From an uncultured Clostridium sp. (GTDB lineage Bacteria; Bacillota; Clostridia; Lachnospirales; Lachnospiraceae), in NCBI GenBank assembly GCA_900551135.1, contig URUX01000001.1:1-47298 (forward strand): a stretch of DNA of 47,298 bases. Direction: 5' to 3'. How positions within the stretch are numbered: position 1 is the first letter of the stretch; each line of letters starts with the position of its first letter. Shown one piece after another: positions 1 through 8,503 of the stretch. The notes under the pieces are model-generated. The model did no database searches. It was not told the DNA's origin and was given only the letters and a program-made list of their open reading frames with translations. Made by a program: the position numbers and the translations under genes.

Positions 1-322
1 CCGGAAGCATGTAAACGCCGATGAAATTGGTTGCGCCAAAATTCAGGACACCGTGTTCCATGTTTTCTATCTGCCGGATATATTCTTTGGCGCTGTTGCA
101 GGTAGCGACCATGTTTTCTGCAAATGGGCGAAATGCTTCTCCATGAATCGTCAGAAAGGTCTGGTTGCCCATCCGGTCAAAAAGAGGAATGCCCAGTTCA
201 TCCTCTAAGGCTCGAATCCGCTTACTGAGAGCGGGCTGGGAAATATAAAGTTTATCAGCAGCTTTGGCAAAATGCTGAGTTTTGGCTAAGGTAAGGAAAG
301 ATTCCAGTTTTGTAATATCCAT
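1..322 (-). CDS. LysR-family transcriptional regulator (N-terminal part)
   Basis: Reading the minus strand from an ATG at 322 gives an open frame that runs off the window start, so only about 107 residues are seen. It opens MDITKLESFLTLAKTQHF and continues with the LysR winged helix-turn-helix (AADKLYISQPALSKRIRALE, then ELGIPLFDR). The effector-binding domain lies outside the window. The gene diverges from the DASS transporter gene, and a T-N11-A dyad lies between them, so it probably controls that transporter and the enzyme gene behind it. The effector is unknown. Confidence 0.93.
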   Translation of the reverse strand, partial: MDITKLESFLTLAKTQHFAKAADKLYISQPALSKRIRALEDELGIPLFDRMGNQTFLTIHGEAFRPFAENMVATCNSAKEYIRQIENMEHGVLNFGATNFIGVYMLP

Positions 323-374
323 AGAGAAACTCCGTTAAAATGAAATGTAGACAGCGAGTTGCTGCAAATTAATC

Positions 375-389
375 ATAACAAAAAGTTAT
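375..389. promoter_or_regulatory. Candidate LysR operator dyad
   Basis: ATAAC-AAAAA-GTTAT is a perfect 5-bp dyad that contains the T-N11-A pattern (T376, A388) typical of LysR binding sites. It sits between the divergent lysR-like gene and the transporter promoter, upstream of the -35 at 411. Its role as operator is inference from position. Confidence 0.5.
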
Positions 390-410
390 CAGTTTGTAAA
401 CTTTATTCGA

Positions 411-438
411 TTGAGTTAACAAAAAAGAGGAATATAAT
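411..438 (+). promoter_or_regulatory. Sigma-A-type promoter for the DASS transporter gene
   Basis: TTGAGT (411-416), a 16-bp spacer and TATAAT (433-438). It lies about 70 bases before the start codon at 509 and just downstream of the LysR-type dyad, a layout that fits activation. Confidence 0.6.
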
Positions 439-508
439 GAACATATAAAACAAATGTACCAGTTGGTGAGCGCGCAGTCTGAATGATGCATGATGAGGAG
501 GGGAAAGT

Positions 509-1871
509 ATGTCAAAAGAACAAAAGAAAAAATGGATACCAATGCAAGCGCCATTGCGGCGATAGCAGCATTTTTCATTATTTTATTTTTACCGCTTCCA
601 GAAGCAGTAACTCCGGAAGCGCAAAAGAGTATGGCACTTTTTGCGTTTGCATTAATTATGTGGATTGCAAGGCCGATTCCGATTTACCTTACTTCACTTA
701 TCCTGATTTTGCTGCTTCCTCTGATTGGGGCAGTAGAGGATCAGGAGATCGTCTTTGGTGCTTTGGGCTTTGATATTATCTGACAACAAAGTTTGCCAAA
801 ACCCCTGCACAGGTTCTGGTAGTCTTTGTAATCGTCAATTACATTCTGGCATTTTTTGTTCCGTCCACTACAGCAAGAGCATCTTTGATTGTTCCTATTG
901 CACTGGTTATTCTGGAAATTTATAAAGCGGTTCCCGGAAAAAGCAATTTTGGCAAATTGTTAATGCTGCAGGGAGTTCAAAACAATGCATTTGCGATGTC
1001 TGTCGTTATGACGGCGACATCCGCCCAGGTACTGGCAATTGGATTTATTAATGAACAGGCAGGGGGAGATGTCGGATATATGCAGTGGCTGCTGGGTTCA
1101 CTTCCCCAGGCGCTTCTGACTACGGCAATCGCATTTGTAGTAGGCCTGAAACTGTATAAGTGTAAAGAAGAAATGACAGGCGCTATGGGCAATGCAGCGG
1201 AAACCCTGAAAAAACAGTTAGATGAGCTGGGGCCGATTTCTCTGCGTGAAAAGAAAGCGTTATTTATTTTCCTGCTGACCTTGTTTTTATGGGCAACCGG
1301 AGATTACCAGGAAGCATGGTTTGGCTTTGAAATCAGTACGGAGCAGACCGCTGTTATCGGAATGCTGCTTTGTCTGATTCCTGGAATTGGTGTAATTACA
1401 TGGAAAGAAGCCAATATTAAATGGGATTTGATGATTTTCTCAGCCGGCGCTTATGCAGTTGGAAATGCAGTCAACGATACGGGAGCGGCCAGCTGGCTCA
1501 TTGGCAATCTGGTGGAGACAATGGGGCTGGACAGAATGAATCCTTCAGTAGTTGCAGTCATTTTGATTTTTATAACAGTATACAGCCATATGATATTTAC
1601 CAGCAAAACAGTCAGAACAACTATCTTGATTCCTGCGATTATTACACTGGCGCAAGGACTGGGAATCGATCCGGTTCCGTTAGCATTGGTATGTGCATTT
1701 GGTATCTCTACAACCATTACCTTGCCGCCGCATTTAAAAGTAAATACCCTTTATTTTGGAACAGGGTATTTTGACGTAAAAGATGAACTGTTCTTTGGTT
1801 TGATTTCCTGTTTTATTGCAGCCTGTTCCATGTCCTTGATTTACTTTACCTGGATTCATGTGATAGTATAA
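509..1871 (+). pseudogene. DASS-family (SLC13-like) anion:sodium symporter, broken by two lesions
   Basis: The natural start is ATG 509, behind a strong GAGGAGGGG site, and reads MSKEQKKKWIPM before an early stop. The membrane protein sequence resumes one frame earlier (AIAAFFIILFLPLPEAVTPE, from about 555) and ends at TGA 781 after LGFDII. It then resumes in the third frame from about 780 (LTTKFAKTPAQVLVVF) to the stop at 1871, including the family motif PSTTARASLIVP. DASS proteins normally carry about 25 residues between the LGFD and the KTPAQVL-like segments, so the second lesion looks like a deletion of 3n+1 bases, not a single-base slip. The parts together give about 455 residues against roughly 470 for the family. 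Substrate is likely a di- or tricarboxylate or a similar anion, but transport is presumably lost. Assembly error is the alternative explanation. Confidence 0.8.
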
Positions 1872-1899
1872 AATGGACTGTTAAAGGAGAGAACTGCTT

Positions 1900-3141
1900 A
1901 TGAAAAATAAAATTCTGTTAGCGATAGCGGATGGGGTAGGAGATCGCCCTTGTGAAATTTTAGGATGGAAAACTCCGCTGCAATATGCAGATACTAGGCA
2001 TCTGGACGCATTGGCAAAGCAGGGCTCATGCGGGATCATGGATCTTTACCGTGCCGGAATACCAGTGGGGACGGATCTGGGACATTTGATTTTGTTTGGG
2101 TACGGAATTGAAGATTATCCGGGACGGGGGCCGATAGAAGCCTTTGGAGACGGAGTAGAACTGATAGGAGGAGATATCGCATTCCGGTGTAATTTTGCTT
2201 CTGTCGATGAAAATGGAATCGTAACCGACCGAAGAGCTGGAAGGATACGAGAAGGCACAAACCAGCTTGCACAGGCATTAAACGGGATAAAAATAGGGGA
2301 CGTCCAGGTGCTGTTTAAAGAAGCAACGGAGCACCGTGCAGTTTTGGTTTTGAGAGGCCAGGGATTGTCGGCGGCAATATCCGATACCGATCCAAAGAAA
2401 GAAGGGTGTCCGGTGAAAAAAGCGGCAGCCAGGGATTCCAGTTCGGAAGCAGCTTATACGGCAGAAATTTTAAATCAGGTGATGGAAAAGGCGCACCAGA
2501 TTTTAAAGGAACATCCATTAAATAAAGAGCGGATGGAAAGGGGACTTTTGCCTGCAAACAGTATTTTAACCAGAGGAGCAGGAAGGATGACCAGAATTGA
2601 AAAAGTTACAGAAAAGCTGGGATTTAGCGGCTGCTGTGTAGCATCTGAACGTACTGTTTTAGGAGTTGCAAGACTGGCGGGATTTGATATTATGACAGAT
2701 TCTGCATTTACCGGAAATATTGATACCGACATTGAGAAAAAGGCTGCGTTTGCAGTAGAAGCTTTAAAAAACCATGGTTTTGTGGCTCTGCATTATAAAG
2801 CTACAGATTTAATGGGGCATGATAATGAACCTTTGGGAAAAGTCAGAGCGATAGAGCAGTTTGATAAGATGGTCGGAATGGCAGCGGAAGCTGTCTCCAG
2901 GGAGATCCAGGAGCCGGTTATTATTGCACTGGCAGCCGATCATTCAACGCCCTGTGAACGATGCGAACACAGCGGAGATCCGGTTCCGGTGGTAATAAGC
3001 GGACGGAATATCAGAAGAGATAACGTGTCTGTTTATGATGAAATCGCCTGTGCAGAAGGCGGATTGGGAAGAATAAAAGGTGAAGATTTTAACTGTATAT
3101 TACTGGATTACCTGGAAGTAACGGTAAAACAGGGAAATTAA
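1900..3141 (+). CDS. ApgM-like phosphoglycerate mutase family protein (alkaline phosphatase superfamily)
   Basis: A 413-residue protein that follows the archaeal-type cofactor-independent phosphoglycerate mutase pattern (COG3635). It starts MKNKILLAIADGVGDRP with the metal-binding Asp11, has KTPLQYADT, the YPGRGPIEA segment and NFASVDENGIVTDRRAGR. The C-terminal metal-binding Asp/His motifs are present (ATDLMGHDNEP and AADHSTPCE). The usual nucleophile motif GSDxxHL reads GTDLGHL here, with Thr58 in place of Ser. Threonine is used as nucleophile by other members of the superfamily, so the enzyme may be active on a different phosphorylated or phosphonate substrate. It follows the transporter gene by 28 bases with a good AAAGGAGAG site, so they are probably co-transcribed. 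Confidence 0.82.
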   Translation: MKNKILLAIADGVGDRPCEILGWKTPLQYADTRHLDALAKQGSCGIMDLYRAGIPVGTDLGHLILFGYGIEDYPGRGPIEAFGDGVELIGGDIAFRCNFASVDENGIVTDRRAGRIREGTNQLAQALNGIKIGDVQVLFKEATEHRAVLVLRGQGLSAAISDTDPKKEGCPVKKAAARDSSSEAAYTAEILNQVMEKAHQILKEHPLNKERMERGLLPANSILTRGAGRMTRIEKVTEKLGFSGCCVASERTVLGVARLAGFDIMTDSAFTGNIDTDIEKKAAFAVEALKNHGFVALHYKATDLMGHDNEPLGKVRAIEQFDKMVGMAAEAVSREIQEPVIIALAADHSTPCERCEHSGDPVPVVISGRNIRRDNVSVYDEIACAEGGLGRIKGEDFNCILLDYLEVTVKQGN

Positions 3142-3149
3142 AAGAGGTC

Positions 3150-3196
3150 AAAACCTCCGGGCCAGAATGAGGAAGTTATTCTGGCCCGGAGGTTTT
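3150..3196. terminator. Bidirectional terminator between convergent genes
   Basis: A perfect 19-bp inverted repeat (3150-3168 and 3178-3196) with a 9-base loop. The stem is GC-rich in the middle (CCTCCGGGCC) and its ends are runs of A and T, so it can terminate both the ApgM-like gene and the BCCT gene. Confidence 0.92.
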
Positions 3197-3200
3197 TGAG

Positions 3201-4709
3201 TTAGTTTTTACCAGTCTCACTCAGATATGCTTTTGCATCTTTAAAGAAGCTGTAAATCATCATGACAATAATGATTCCCACAGGAAAGGCAGCAATAATG
3301 GATACTGTCTGGAGATTAGCCATGGAATTGTCAGAAAAAACCAGGGCAATAGGGAATAAAATCAGCAGCACAGCCCAAAACAGCTTGACGGCTTTGGACG
3401 GTTCCTGGCCATCCGGCAGTTCTTTATAGGAATAAGAAGCAGCGACCAGAGCCAGGGCATCGTAGGAAGTGGAGTAAAAGGTAATCATGGTAATAGCCAG
3501 TAAAATCAATCCCACAGCGGGAAGGGGCAGGGTGTCCATAACGGCTAAGATAGCAGTACACAGGTTCTGGCTCTGTTCATAGATGCCGAGAATATCCAGT
3601 TGTCCGTGCATCTGGAGTCCCAAACCATAGTTGCCCAGCACGATAAAGGAGACAAAGGTGCCAGCCAGTCCGTAGAAGTATCCGCCCAGTATGGTCTGCT
3701 TAATGGTGCGTCCCTTACTGATCGTTCCGATAAAAAACGGAGCAGCCACACACCATACCATCCAGTAAGCCCAGTAGAAAATCGTCAGATTCTGAGGAAA
3801 AGAGGAGGTACGCAGGGCATCGGTCCAGGTGGACATAGCAATAAAATTCTGCACCATATTTCCAAGAGAAGTGATTCCGGTTTCGATAATGTACTGGGCC
3901 TTTCCACCGCCGATAAATACATATAGAAGAAAGGCGAAGAAAAAGTATACACATCCTGCTGCAAGTCTGGCAATTCCCTTCATTCCGAAATATACGGTTA
4001 CAATGTAAATCACGCCTACAATGACTAAAATTGCAATGGTCAGCAGCTTGGACTCTTCAATCCCTAAAAACTGGCTGAATATAATGGAAAGTAAGGGGGA
4101 AGATACGGAAAATGTTGTAGCGGTTCCGGCTACCAGGGCAAAAACTGCAATTAAGTCAATGATCTTTCCGGCAGCGCCGTCTGTCTTTTTACCCAGCAGC
4201 GGCCGGCAGGCTTCCGAATATTTCTGTTTAGTACGTTTGCGGACATGAAGCATAAATCCAAACGCAACAGCCAGAACCAGGTAAAAAGCCCAGGGAATCG
4301 GACCCCAGTGGAACAGCGGATACGTAGAAGCCCAGTCCTGAATTGTGCCCATATCTGAAATATGGGGTTCATTTGCATATAGTATCCATTCACAGAGAGA
4401 GTAAAACAGAATGTCTGCGGCTAAACCGGAGGTAAACATCATAGCGCCCCACTGGAAGTCGGTATAAGCAGGTTTTTCTGTATTGCCCAGACGGATGGTT
4501 CCATATCGGGAAAATGCAATATATAAACTGATAAAGAAAACGCCAAGCCCTACAATCAGATAGTAGCTGCCAAGCTGATCGCCAAAGAAAAACCGGACAG
4601 ATTCTAAAGCTGCAGAGGACTGCTCCGGCCATGCCATAAAAAGAACACATAAAAGGATAATGGCGGCACAGGGAATTACGGTGGTTACCCAGTCAATGCG
4701 AGATTTCAT
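3201..4709 (-). CDS. BCCT-family transporter (betaine/carnitine/choline type)
   Basis: A 502-residue polytopic membrane protein with about twelve hydrophobic segments, the usual size for the family. The BCCT signature is visible as NLTIFYWAYWMVW, followed by APFFIGTISKGRTI. The conserved N-terminal part (FQWGAMMFTSGLAADILFYS and YPLFHWGPIPWAFY) also fits. The family moves quaternary ammonium compounds such as carnitine, choline, betaine or gamma-butyrobetaine, either as exchangers (CaiT) or coupled to Na+ or H+. The substrate cannot be read from the sequence. No neighbouring trimethylamine-lyase or carnitine enzymes are present. It stands alone, with its start at ATG 4709 behind an AGGAGGT-type site. 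Confidence 0.93.
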   Translation of the reverse strand: MKSRIDWVTTVIPCAAIILLCVLFMAWPEQSSAALESVRFFFGDQLGSYYLIVGLGVFFISLYIAFSRYGTIRLGNTEKPAYTDFQWGAMMFTSGLAADILFYSLCEWILYANEPHISDMGTIQDWASTYPLFHWGPIPWAFYLVLAVAFGFMLHVRKRTKQKYSEACRPLLGKKTDGAAGKIIDLIAVFALVAGTATTFSVSSPLLSIIFSQFLGIEESKLLTIAILVIVGVIYIVTVYFGMKGIARLAAGCVYFFFAFLLYVFIGGGKAQYIIETGITSLGNMVQNFIAMSTWTDALRTSSFPQNLTIFYWAYWMVWCVAAPFFIGTISKGRTIKQTILGGYFYGLAGTFVSFIVLGNYGLGLQMHGQLDILGIYEQSQNLCTAILAVMDTLPLPAVGLILLAITMITFYSTSYDALALVAASYSYKELPDGQEPSKAVKLFWAVLLILFPIALVFSDNSMANLQTVSIIAAFPVGIIIVMMIYSFFKDAKAYLSETGKN

Positions 4710-4853
4710 AAAGACCTCCTAAAAGATGTTCAAAAAAAGTAAAATTTGAAATATATTGAACATGATAGCACCGGAAGAGGGAAAAAGCAAGAGAAAAAAT
4801 GAAGATTTTATGACATTTTCAAAAAACCTCTGTTAAAATCCTGAAAGATCCAC

Positions 4854-4859
4854 TATAAT
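4854..4859 (+). promoter_or_regulatory. Possible -10 element for the lipoprotein gene
   Basis: TATAAT 45 bases before the lipoprotein start codon. The -35 region at 17-18 bp (GTTAAA or TGTTAA) is a poor match, so only the -10 is convincing. Confidence 0.4.
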
Positions 4860-4904
4860 ACAAGCTGCGTAAAAAGTGAAAGAGTTATAAGGAGGAAATT
4901 CCAA

Positions 4905-5417
4905 ATGAAGAAGGCAAAGAGTATGCTGGCTGTTATGGGCTGTGCCGCAATGCTTCTTAGCGGATGCACCCAGAGCAACATTGTAACGCCCAGCGGAGAA
5001 GCTGCCGCACCGGATTTTTCGATAAAAGAAGATGTGCAGATTGTCTGGGAACAGGTTTATGAGGATCTGGGTGAGATTTTTATGGAGTCCGATGAATATC
5101 CGAATTTAGAGCAAATCGGCTTTAACGTGGATGATGAGGAAAAGATGGTAAACCTGGAAATATTAGTATCCGAGGAGGCCAGCAAAGAAGAGGCGGTTGC
5201 TTACGCAACTGATCTGGTAAAGGCGATTAACGACGAGGTACAGATTCAGAGTTCCTACTATGAAGCATCTACACCAGAATCCTATGGCGGCTTTTTTAAG
5301 GAATACGGTTTCCATGCAGTAGTAGCTCCCATCCGTTCAGAAGGAGATGCATCTGCTTATCTGGTAGACGACACAGTAGCAGCCGGTGAAGAGCGGGCCA
5401 TCAAGGCAGCAGAGTAA
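4905..5417 (+). CDS. Putative lipoprotein of unknown function
   Basis: A 170-residue protein with a clear lipoprotein signal: MKKAKSMLAVMGCAAMLLSGC, in which LSGC is a lipobox and Cys21 the lipidation site. The mature part is acidic and soluble, with no motif I recognise. It has its own AAGGAGGAA site and is followed directly by a terminator, so it is probably a single-gene unit. Location on the outer face of the membrane is well supported; function is unknown. Confidence 0.85.
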   Translation: MKKAKSMLAVMGCAAMLLSGCTQSNIVTPSGEAAAPDFSIKEDVQIVWEQVYEDLGEIFMESDEYPNLEQIGFNVDDEEKMVNLEILVSEEASKEEAVAYATDLVKAINDEVQIQSSYYEASTPESYGGFFKEYGFHAVVAPIRSEGDASAYLVDDTVAAGEERAIKAAE

Positions 5418-5422
5418 CGATC

Positions 5423-5456
5423 AAAAGGCCCTGTCTGGCATCAGACAGAGCCTTTT
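5423..5456 (+). terminator. Terminator after the lipoprotein gene
   Basis: Inverted repeat AAAAGGCCCTGTCTG / CAGACAGAGCCTTTT with a 4-base loop (GCAT) and one mismatched pair. It ends only a few bases before the ribosome binding site of the next small gene, so that gene may be expressed by readthrough. Confidence 0.85.
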
Positions 5457-5471
5457 AAAAAGGAGATTAAA

Positions 5472-5648
5472 ATGACAATTCCCAAAGACCCCATTATGCT
5501 GTTAAGCTACATCAACACCCAGCTTCGGGATTACTATCCCTCATTAGAGGAACTGTGCCATGGTCTGGGTACCGATCAAGAGGAACTGAAGCAGAAACTT
5601 TCTGCAGCAGGATATTTTTATGATGCGGCAAAAAATCAGTTTAAGTAA
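5472..5648 (+). CDS. DUF4250 family small protein
   Basis: A 58-residue gene starting MTIPKDPIMLLSYINTQLRD and ending DAAKNQFK, preceded by an AAGGAGA site. The pattern PKDPxMLLSxxNTxLRDxYxSLxELC is that of the short DUF4250 proteins found in Clostridia. The role of the family is unknown; the C-terminal half looks like a small helical domain that could bind a partner or nucleic acid. It lies just behind the lipoprotein terminator. Its stop codon (5646-5648) and the stop codon of the convergent asparaginase gene (5650-5652) are separated by one base. Confidence 0.85.
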   Translation: MTIPKDPIMLLSYINTQLRDYYPSLEELCHGLGTDQEELKQKLSAAGYFYDAAKNQFK

Positions 5649-5649
5649 A

Positions 5650-6657
5650 TCAGTACTGTTTCCACAAAATATCACGGTTGATGGTCCGGTAAAACAATTC
5701 CCGGATTTTTTTCGGATCGCGGGTCTGGCCCAATATCCACATCAGCTTTGTAACGGCAGCTTCTAATGTCATATCATAAGCTTCCAGCAGGCCAAAATCC
5801 CGCTTCATCTTTTTTCCAACCTCGTAGACAGACATGTTGCTGCCTTCGTTGGTTACCTGGGTGGTCATAATTACTGTTTTTCCCATGGAAGTCCATTTGT
5901 CGATGGCCTGGCGGTAGTCTCCCGATTCATAGGAAGGAAGGCCGCCTACGCCAAAGGATTCAATGATTACGCCGTCATAATGCTCGGCCATGTAATTAAG
6001 AAGTCCTGCGTCCATAGAGGGAATCAGCTTCAAAAGACCTACATTGGAATTCATGGTCAGGGAAAAGCGGACGTTCCGTTCCTTCTGCTCCTTGTCATCC
6101 AGATAAAAGATGACATGATCTTCTTGTACCGTGGCGATGTAGGGAAAATTAATACTGGAAAATGCATTATAGCTTTTGGTACGCTCCTTTTTGCCACGGG
6201 TTCCGGCAATGACTTTTCCGTCAAAGACCAGATTTACGCCGTGAGCTTTCGGACAGGAGGCGAACAGCAGACTGTCGGCCAGGTTCATGCGGGCATCGGT
6301 ATTTTCCATATCAATAGGCTTTTGAGCGCCGGTAATGACAATGGGTTTGGGAGAATCCTGAATCAGATAAGACAGGGCTGCAGCCGTATAGGCCATGGTG
6401 TCGGTACCGTGGCAGACTACAAAACCATCATACTGATCATAATGTTCTTCTATTGACCGGGCAATCAGCAGCCAGTGATCCGGCTGCATGTTGGTACTGT
6501 CAATATTTAAAACCTGCAAAGTGTCTGCAAGGCAGAACTGTTTGGTATCTGGAACAAAGGAGAGGAGTTCGTCAGAAGACATAACCGGTTTTAATCCGTC
6601 ATCACTTCGTTTACAGGCAATGGTTCCGCCTGTTCCAATTACAAGAATGTGCTTCAT
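5650..6657 (-). CDS. ansA: L-asparaginase, type I (cytoplasmic)
   Basis: A 335-residue asparaginase/glutaminase family protein that hydrolyses L-asparagine to aspartate and ammonia. The first catalytic threonine motif is GTGGTIACK near the N-terminus and the second is CHGTDTMAYTAAAL; IVITGAQKP is also conserved. There is no signal peptide, which fits the cytoplasmic type I enzymes of about 330 residues. I place the start at ATG 6657 because an AGAAAGGA site precedes it and the family starts at this point; the open frame continues 46 codons upstream without similarity. A promoter lies at 6749-6777 in the divergent region shared with cls. Confidence 0.92.
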   Translation of the reverse strand: MKHILVIGTGGTIACKRSDDGLKPVMSSDELLSFVPDTKQFCLADTLQVLNIDSTNMQPDHWLLIARSIEEHYDQYDGFVVCHGTDTMAYTAAALSYLIQDSPKPIVITGAQKPIDMENTDARMNLADSLLFASCPKAHGVNLVFDGKVIAGTRGKKERTKSYNAFSSINFPYIATVQEDHVIFYLDDKEQKERNVRFSLTMNSNVGLLKLIPSMDAGLLNYMAEHYDGVIIESFGVGGLPSYESGDYRQAIDKWTSMGKTVIMTTQVTNEGSNMSVYEVGKKMKRDFGLLEAYDMTLEAAVTKLMWILGQTRDPKKIRELFYRTINRDILWKQY

Positions 6658-6748
6658 AAAGTTGAAATCCTTTCTAAGCGGAGAATCTCGCTTTGGAGAG
6701 TCGTTGTTATCGGTAATGACAGCATCTGTATATATGGATGCTGCTTTT

Positions 6749-6777
6749 ATTTTATAATTGGCAGGGCAATTTGTCAA
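6749..6777 (-). promoter_or_regulatory. Promoter for ansA
   Basis: On the minus strand TTGACA (6777-6772), a 17-bp spacer and TAAAAT (6754-6749). It is followed by a 7-bp hairpin (CAGCATC 6720-6726 with GATGCTG 6737-6743) near the predicted start of the transcript. Confidence 0.7.
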
Positions 6778-6849
6778 TTTCAGGATTCCGGCCATAGGAG
6801 AGTGGGAAACTTCGGTTTTCTGGTTGCCCTATACATCGTCAGCAAAGTA

Positions 6850-6858
6850 TGCTAAAAT
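6850..6858 (+). promoter_or_regulatory. Extended -10 promoter for cls
   Basis: TGCTAAAAT, an extended -10 (TG-n-TAAAAT), about 45 bases before the cls start codon. No good -35 is seen, as is common for extended -10 promoters. Confidence 0.5.
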
Positions 6859-6900
6859 GAAACCGTATTTTTAGTTTATATTTTATGAAAGGAAGCAACT

Positions 6901-8403
6901 ATGCAGATAGTATTAGAAGGATTAAGCATGGCCTGGAACTGGCTGTTAGATAATATTTTGTTTATTAATCTGATTTTATCCATAATCATTGTTTTTTTTC
7001 AGAGAAGAGATCCGAAGACAGTATGGACCTGGCTTCTTGCCCTTTATTTTATCCCGGGTTTTGGTATTATATTTTACCTGCTGTTTGGTCAGGATTTTCA
7101 CAAGAACAAGATGTTCCGAATTAAAAGCCTGGAGGATCAGATGGGTTCCTCGATCCGCAGTCAGGAAGAAATTTTGCGGAATTTCAACCATGAAAATATG
7201 GATGATCCCCTGGTTCGGGATTATGGCGATCTGATTATGTACAATTTAAAAACTTCCGGCAGTGTTCTTACGGTACACAATGAGGTTAAGATTTTTTCAG
7301 ATGGAGAGGCCAAATTTGAAGATTTGCGGAACAGTCTGCGCAAAGCAAAAAAATTTATCCACATCCAGTACTACATTATAAAAAATGATGAAGTATTTGA
7401 TTCGATTGTACCGATTCTGATTGACCGGGTACGAAACGGGGTAGAAGTCCGGATTCTCTATGATGGTATGGGCGGCCGTTTTATGCCGAAAAAACGCTGG
7501 GAAGAATTAAAAAACGCAGGAGTTCAGGTAGGCGTATTTTTCCCTGCGCTGCTGGGGCGTTTAAACCTGCGTGTTAATTATCGAAATCACCGCAAAATCG
7601 TGGTAATTGACGGAATTATCGGATATGTAGGCGGCTTTAATATTGGCCGGGAATACATTTCCAGAGATCCAAAGTTCGGCTATTGGCGGGATACGCATTT
7701 GAAAATTACCGGAGATGCAGTTATCAGCCTGCAGATTCGATTTGTATTAGACTGGAACTATGCAACCCATGAAAATCTGTTCCAGCTTCCAGAGTACTTT
7801 GATTCACCTTACCGCAATGGCCTGGTAAAAGCCATGCAGGAGGAGGGAAAACGTCTGGTGGCAGTCCAGATTGTAGCCAGCGGGCCGGATACTCTGGATC
7901 GTCAGATCCGCAACAATTATCTGGAACTGTTCCACAAAGCAAGAAAAAGCATTTATATTCACACTCCTTATTTTGTACCGGATGATGCCGTTCAGTCGGC
8001 TCTGCGCATAGCAGCCAGATCTGGTGTGGATGTACGGCTTATGATTCCGTGTAAGCCTGATCATCCCTTTGTGTACTGGGCCACATATTCGTATGCCGGC
8101 GATCTGATTGAAGCTGGTGCAAAATGTTACGTATACGACAATGGATTCCTCCATGCCAAAGGAGTTATGGTAGATGGAAGAGTCAGCAGTTATGGTACTG
8201 CCAATATGGATATTCGAAGCTTTGAACTGAATTTTGAAGTAAATGCAACGATTTATGATGAAACCATTACCCAGCAGTTAGAAGAAGAATTCTTAAGTGA
8301 TTTGAAGCACTGCCGGGAAATTACGAAAGAAGTATACGAATCCAGATCCCTGCTGATTCGAATAAAAGAGCAGGGCAGCCGGCTCCTGTCCCCGTTGCTG
8401 TAA
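6901..8403 (+). CDS. cls: Cardiolipin synthase (phospholipase D superfamily)
   Basis: A 500-residue membrane enzyme that joins two phosphatidylglycerol molecules into cardiolipin and glycerol. Two N-terminal membrane segments come first (about residues 15-35 and 40-60). The two HKD motifs of the phospholipase D superfamily follow: NHRKIVVIDG with His230 and LHAKGVMVDG with His418, each with the Gly-Asn-rich tail (GGFNIGREY and GTANMDIRSF). Length and domain order match bacterial Cls. It is read from an extended -10 promoter divergently from ansA and starts at ATG 6901 after GAAAGGAAG. Confidence 0.95.
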   Translation: MQIVLEGLSMAWNWLLDNILFINLILSIIIVFFQRRDPKTVWTWLLALYFIPGFGIIFYLLFGQDFHKNKMFRIKSLEDQMGSSIRSQEEILRNFNHENMDDPLVRDYGDLIMYNLKTSGSVLTVHNEVKIFSDGEAKFEDLRNSLRKAKKFIHIQYYIIKNDEVFDSIVPILIDRVRNGVEVRILYDGMGGRFMPKKRWEELKNAGVQVGVFFPALLGRLNLRVNYRNHRKIVVIDGIIGYVGGFNIGREYISRDPKFGYWRDTHLKITGDAVISLQIRFVLDWNYATHENLFQLPEYFDSPYRNGLVKAMQEEGKRLVAVQIVASGPDTLDRQIRNNYLELFHKARKSIYIHTPYFVPDDAVQSALRIAARSGVDVRLMIPCKPDHPFVYWATYSYAGDLIEAGAKCYVYDNGFLHAKGVMVDGRVSSYGTANMDIRSFELNFEVNATIYDETITQQLEEEFLSDLKHCREITKEVYESRSLLIRIKEQGSRLLSPLL

Positions 8404-8454
8404 GAATGCAGCCGGTTCCGGACCGTTACAGTAAAATAGCAGGAATGGTATGAG

Positions 8455-8498
8455 TTCTCCCTTTTTTGTGCATATTATGTGTGACAGGAAAGGGAGAA
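8455..8498 (+). promoter_or_regulatory. Inverted repeat covering a ribosome binding site
   Basis: TTCTCCCTTT (8455-8464) and AAAGGGAGAA (8489-8498) are perfectly complementary over 10 bp with a 24-base loop. The 3' arm contains the AGGGAG Shine-Dalgarno site of the TTG start at 8504, so folding would hide it. Regulation by folding is inference. Confidence 0.5.
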
Positions 8499-8503
8499 TT
8501 ATT

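Noticed and set aside
770..790. Programmed frameshift in the DASS gene
   Set aside because: There is no slippery run at the junction and about 25 conserved residues are missing, so a deletion explains it better.
6720..6743. Riboswitch or attenuator in the ansA leader
   Set aside because: Only one 7-bp hairpin is present, with no T-run and no conserved aptamer motif.
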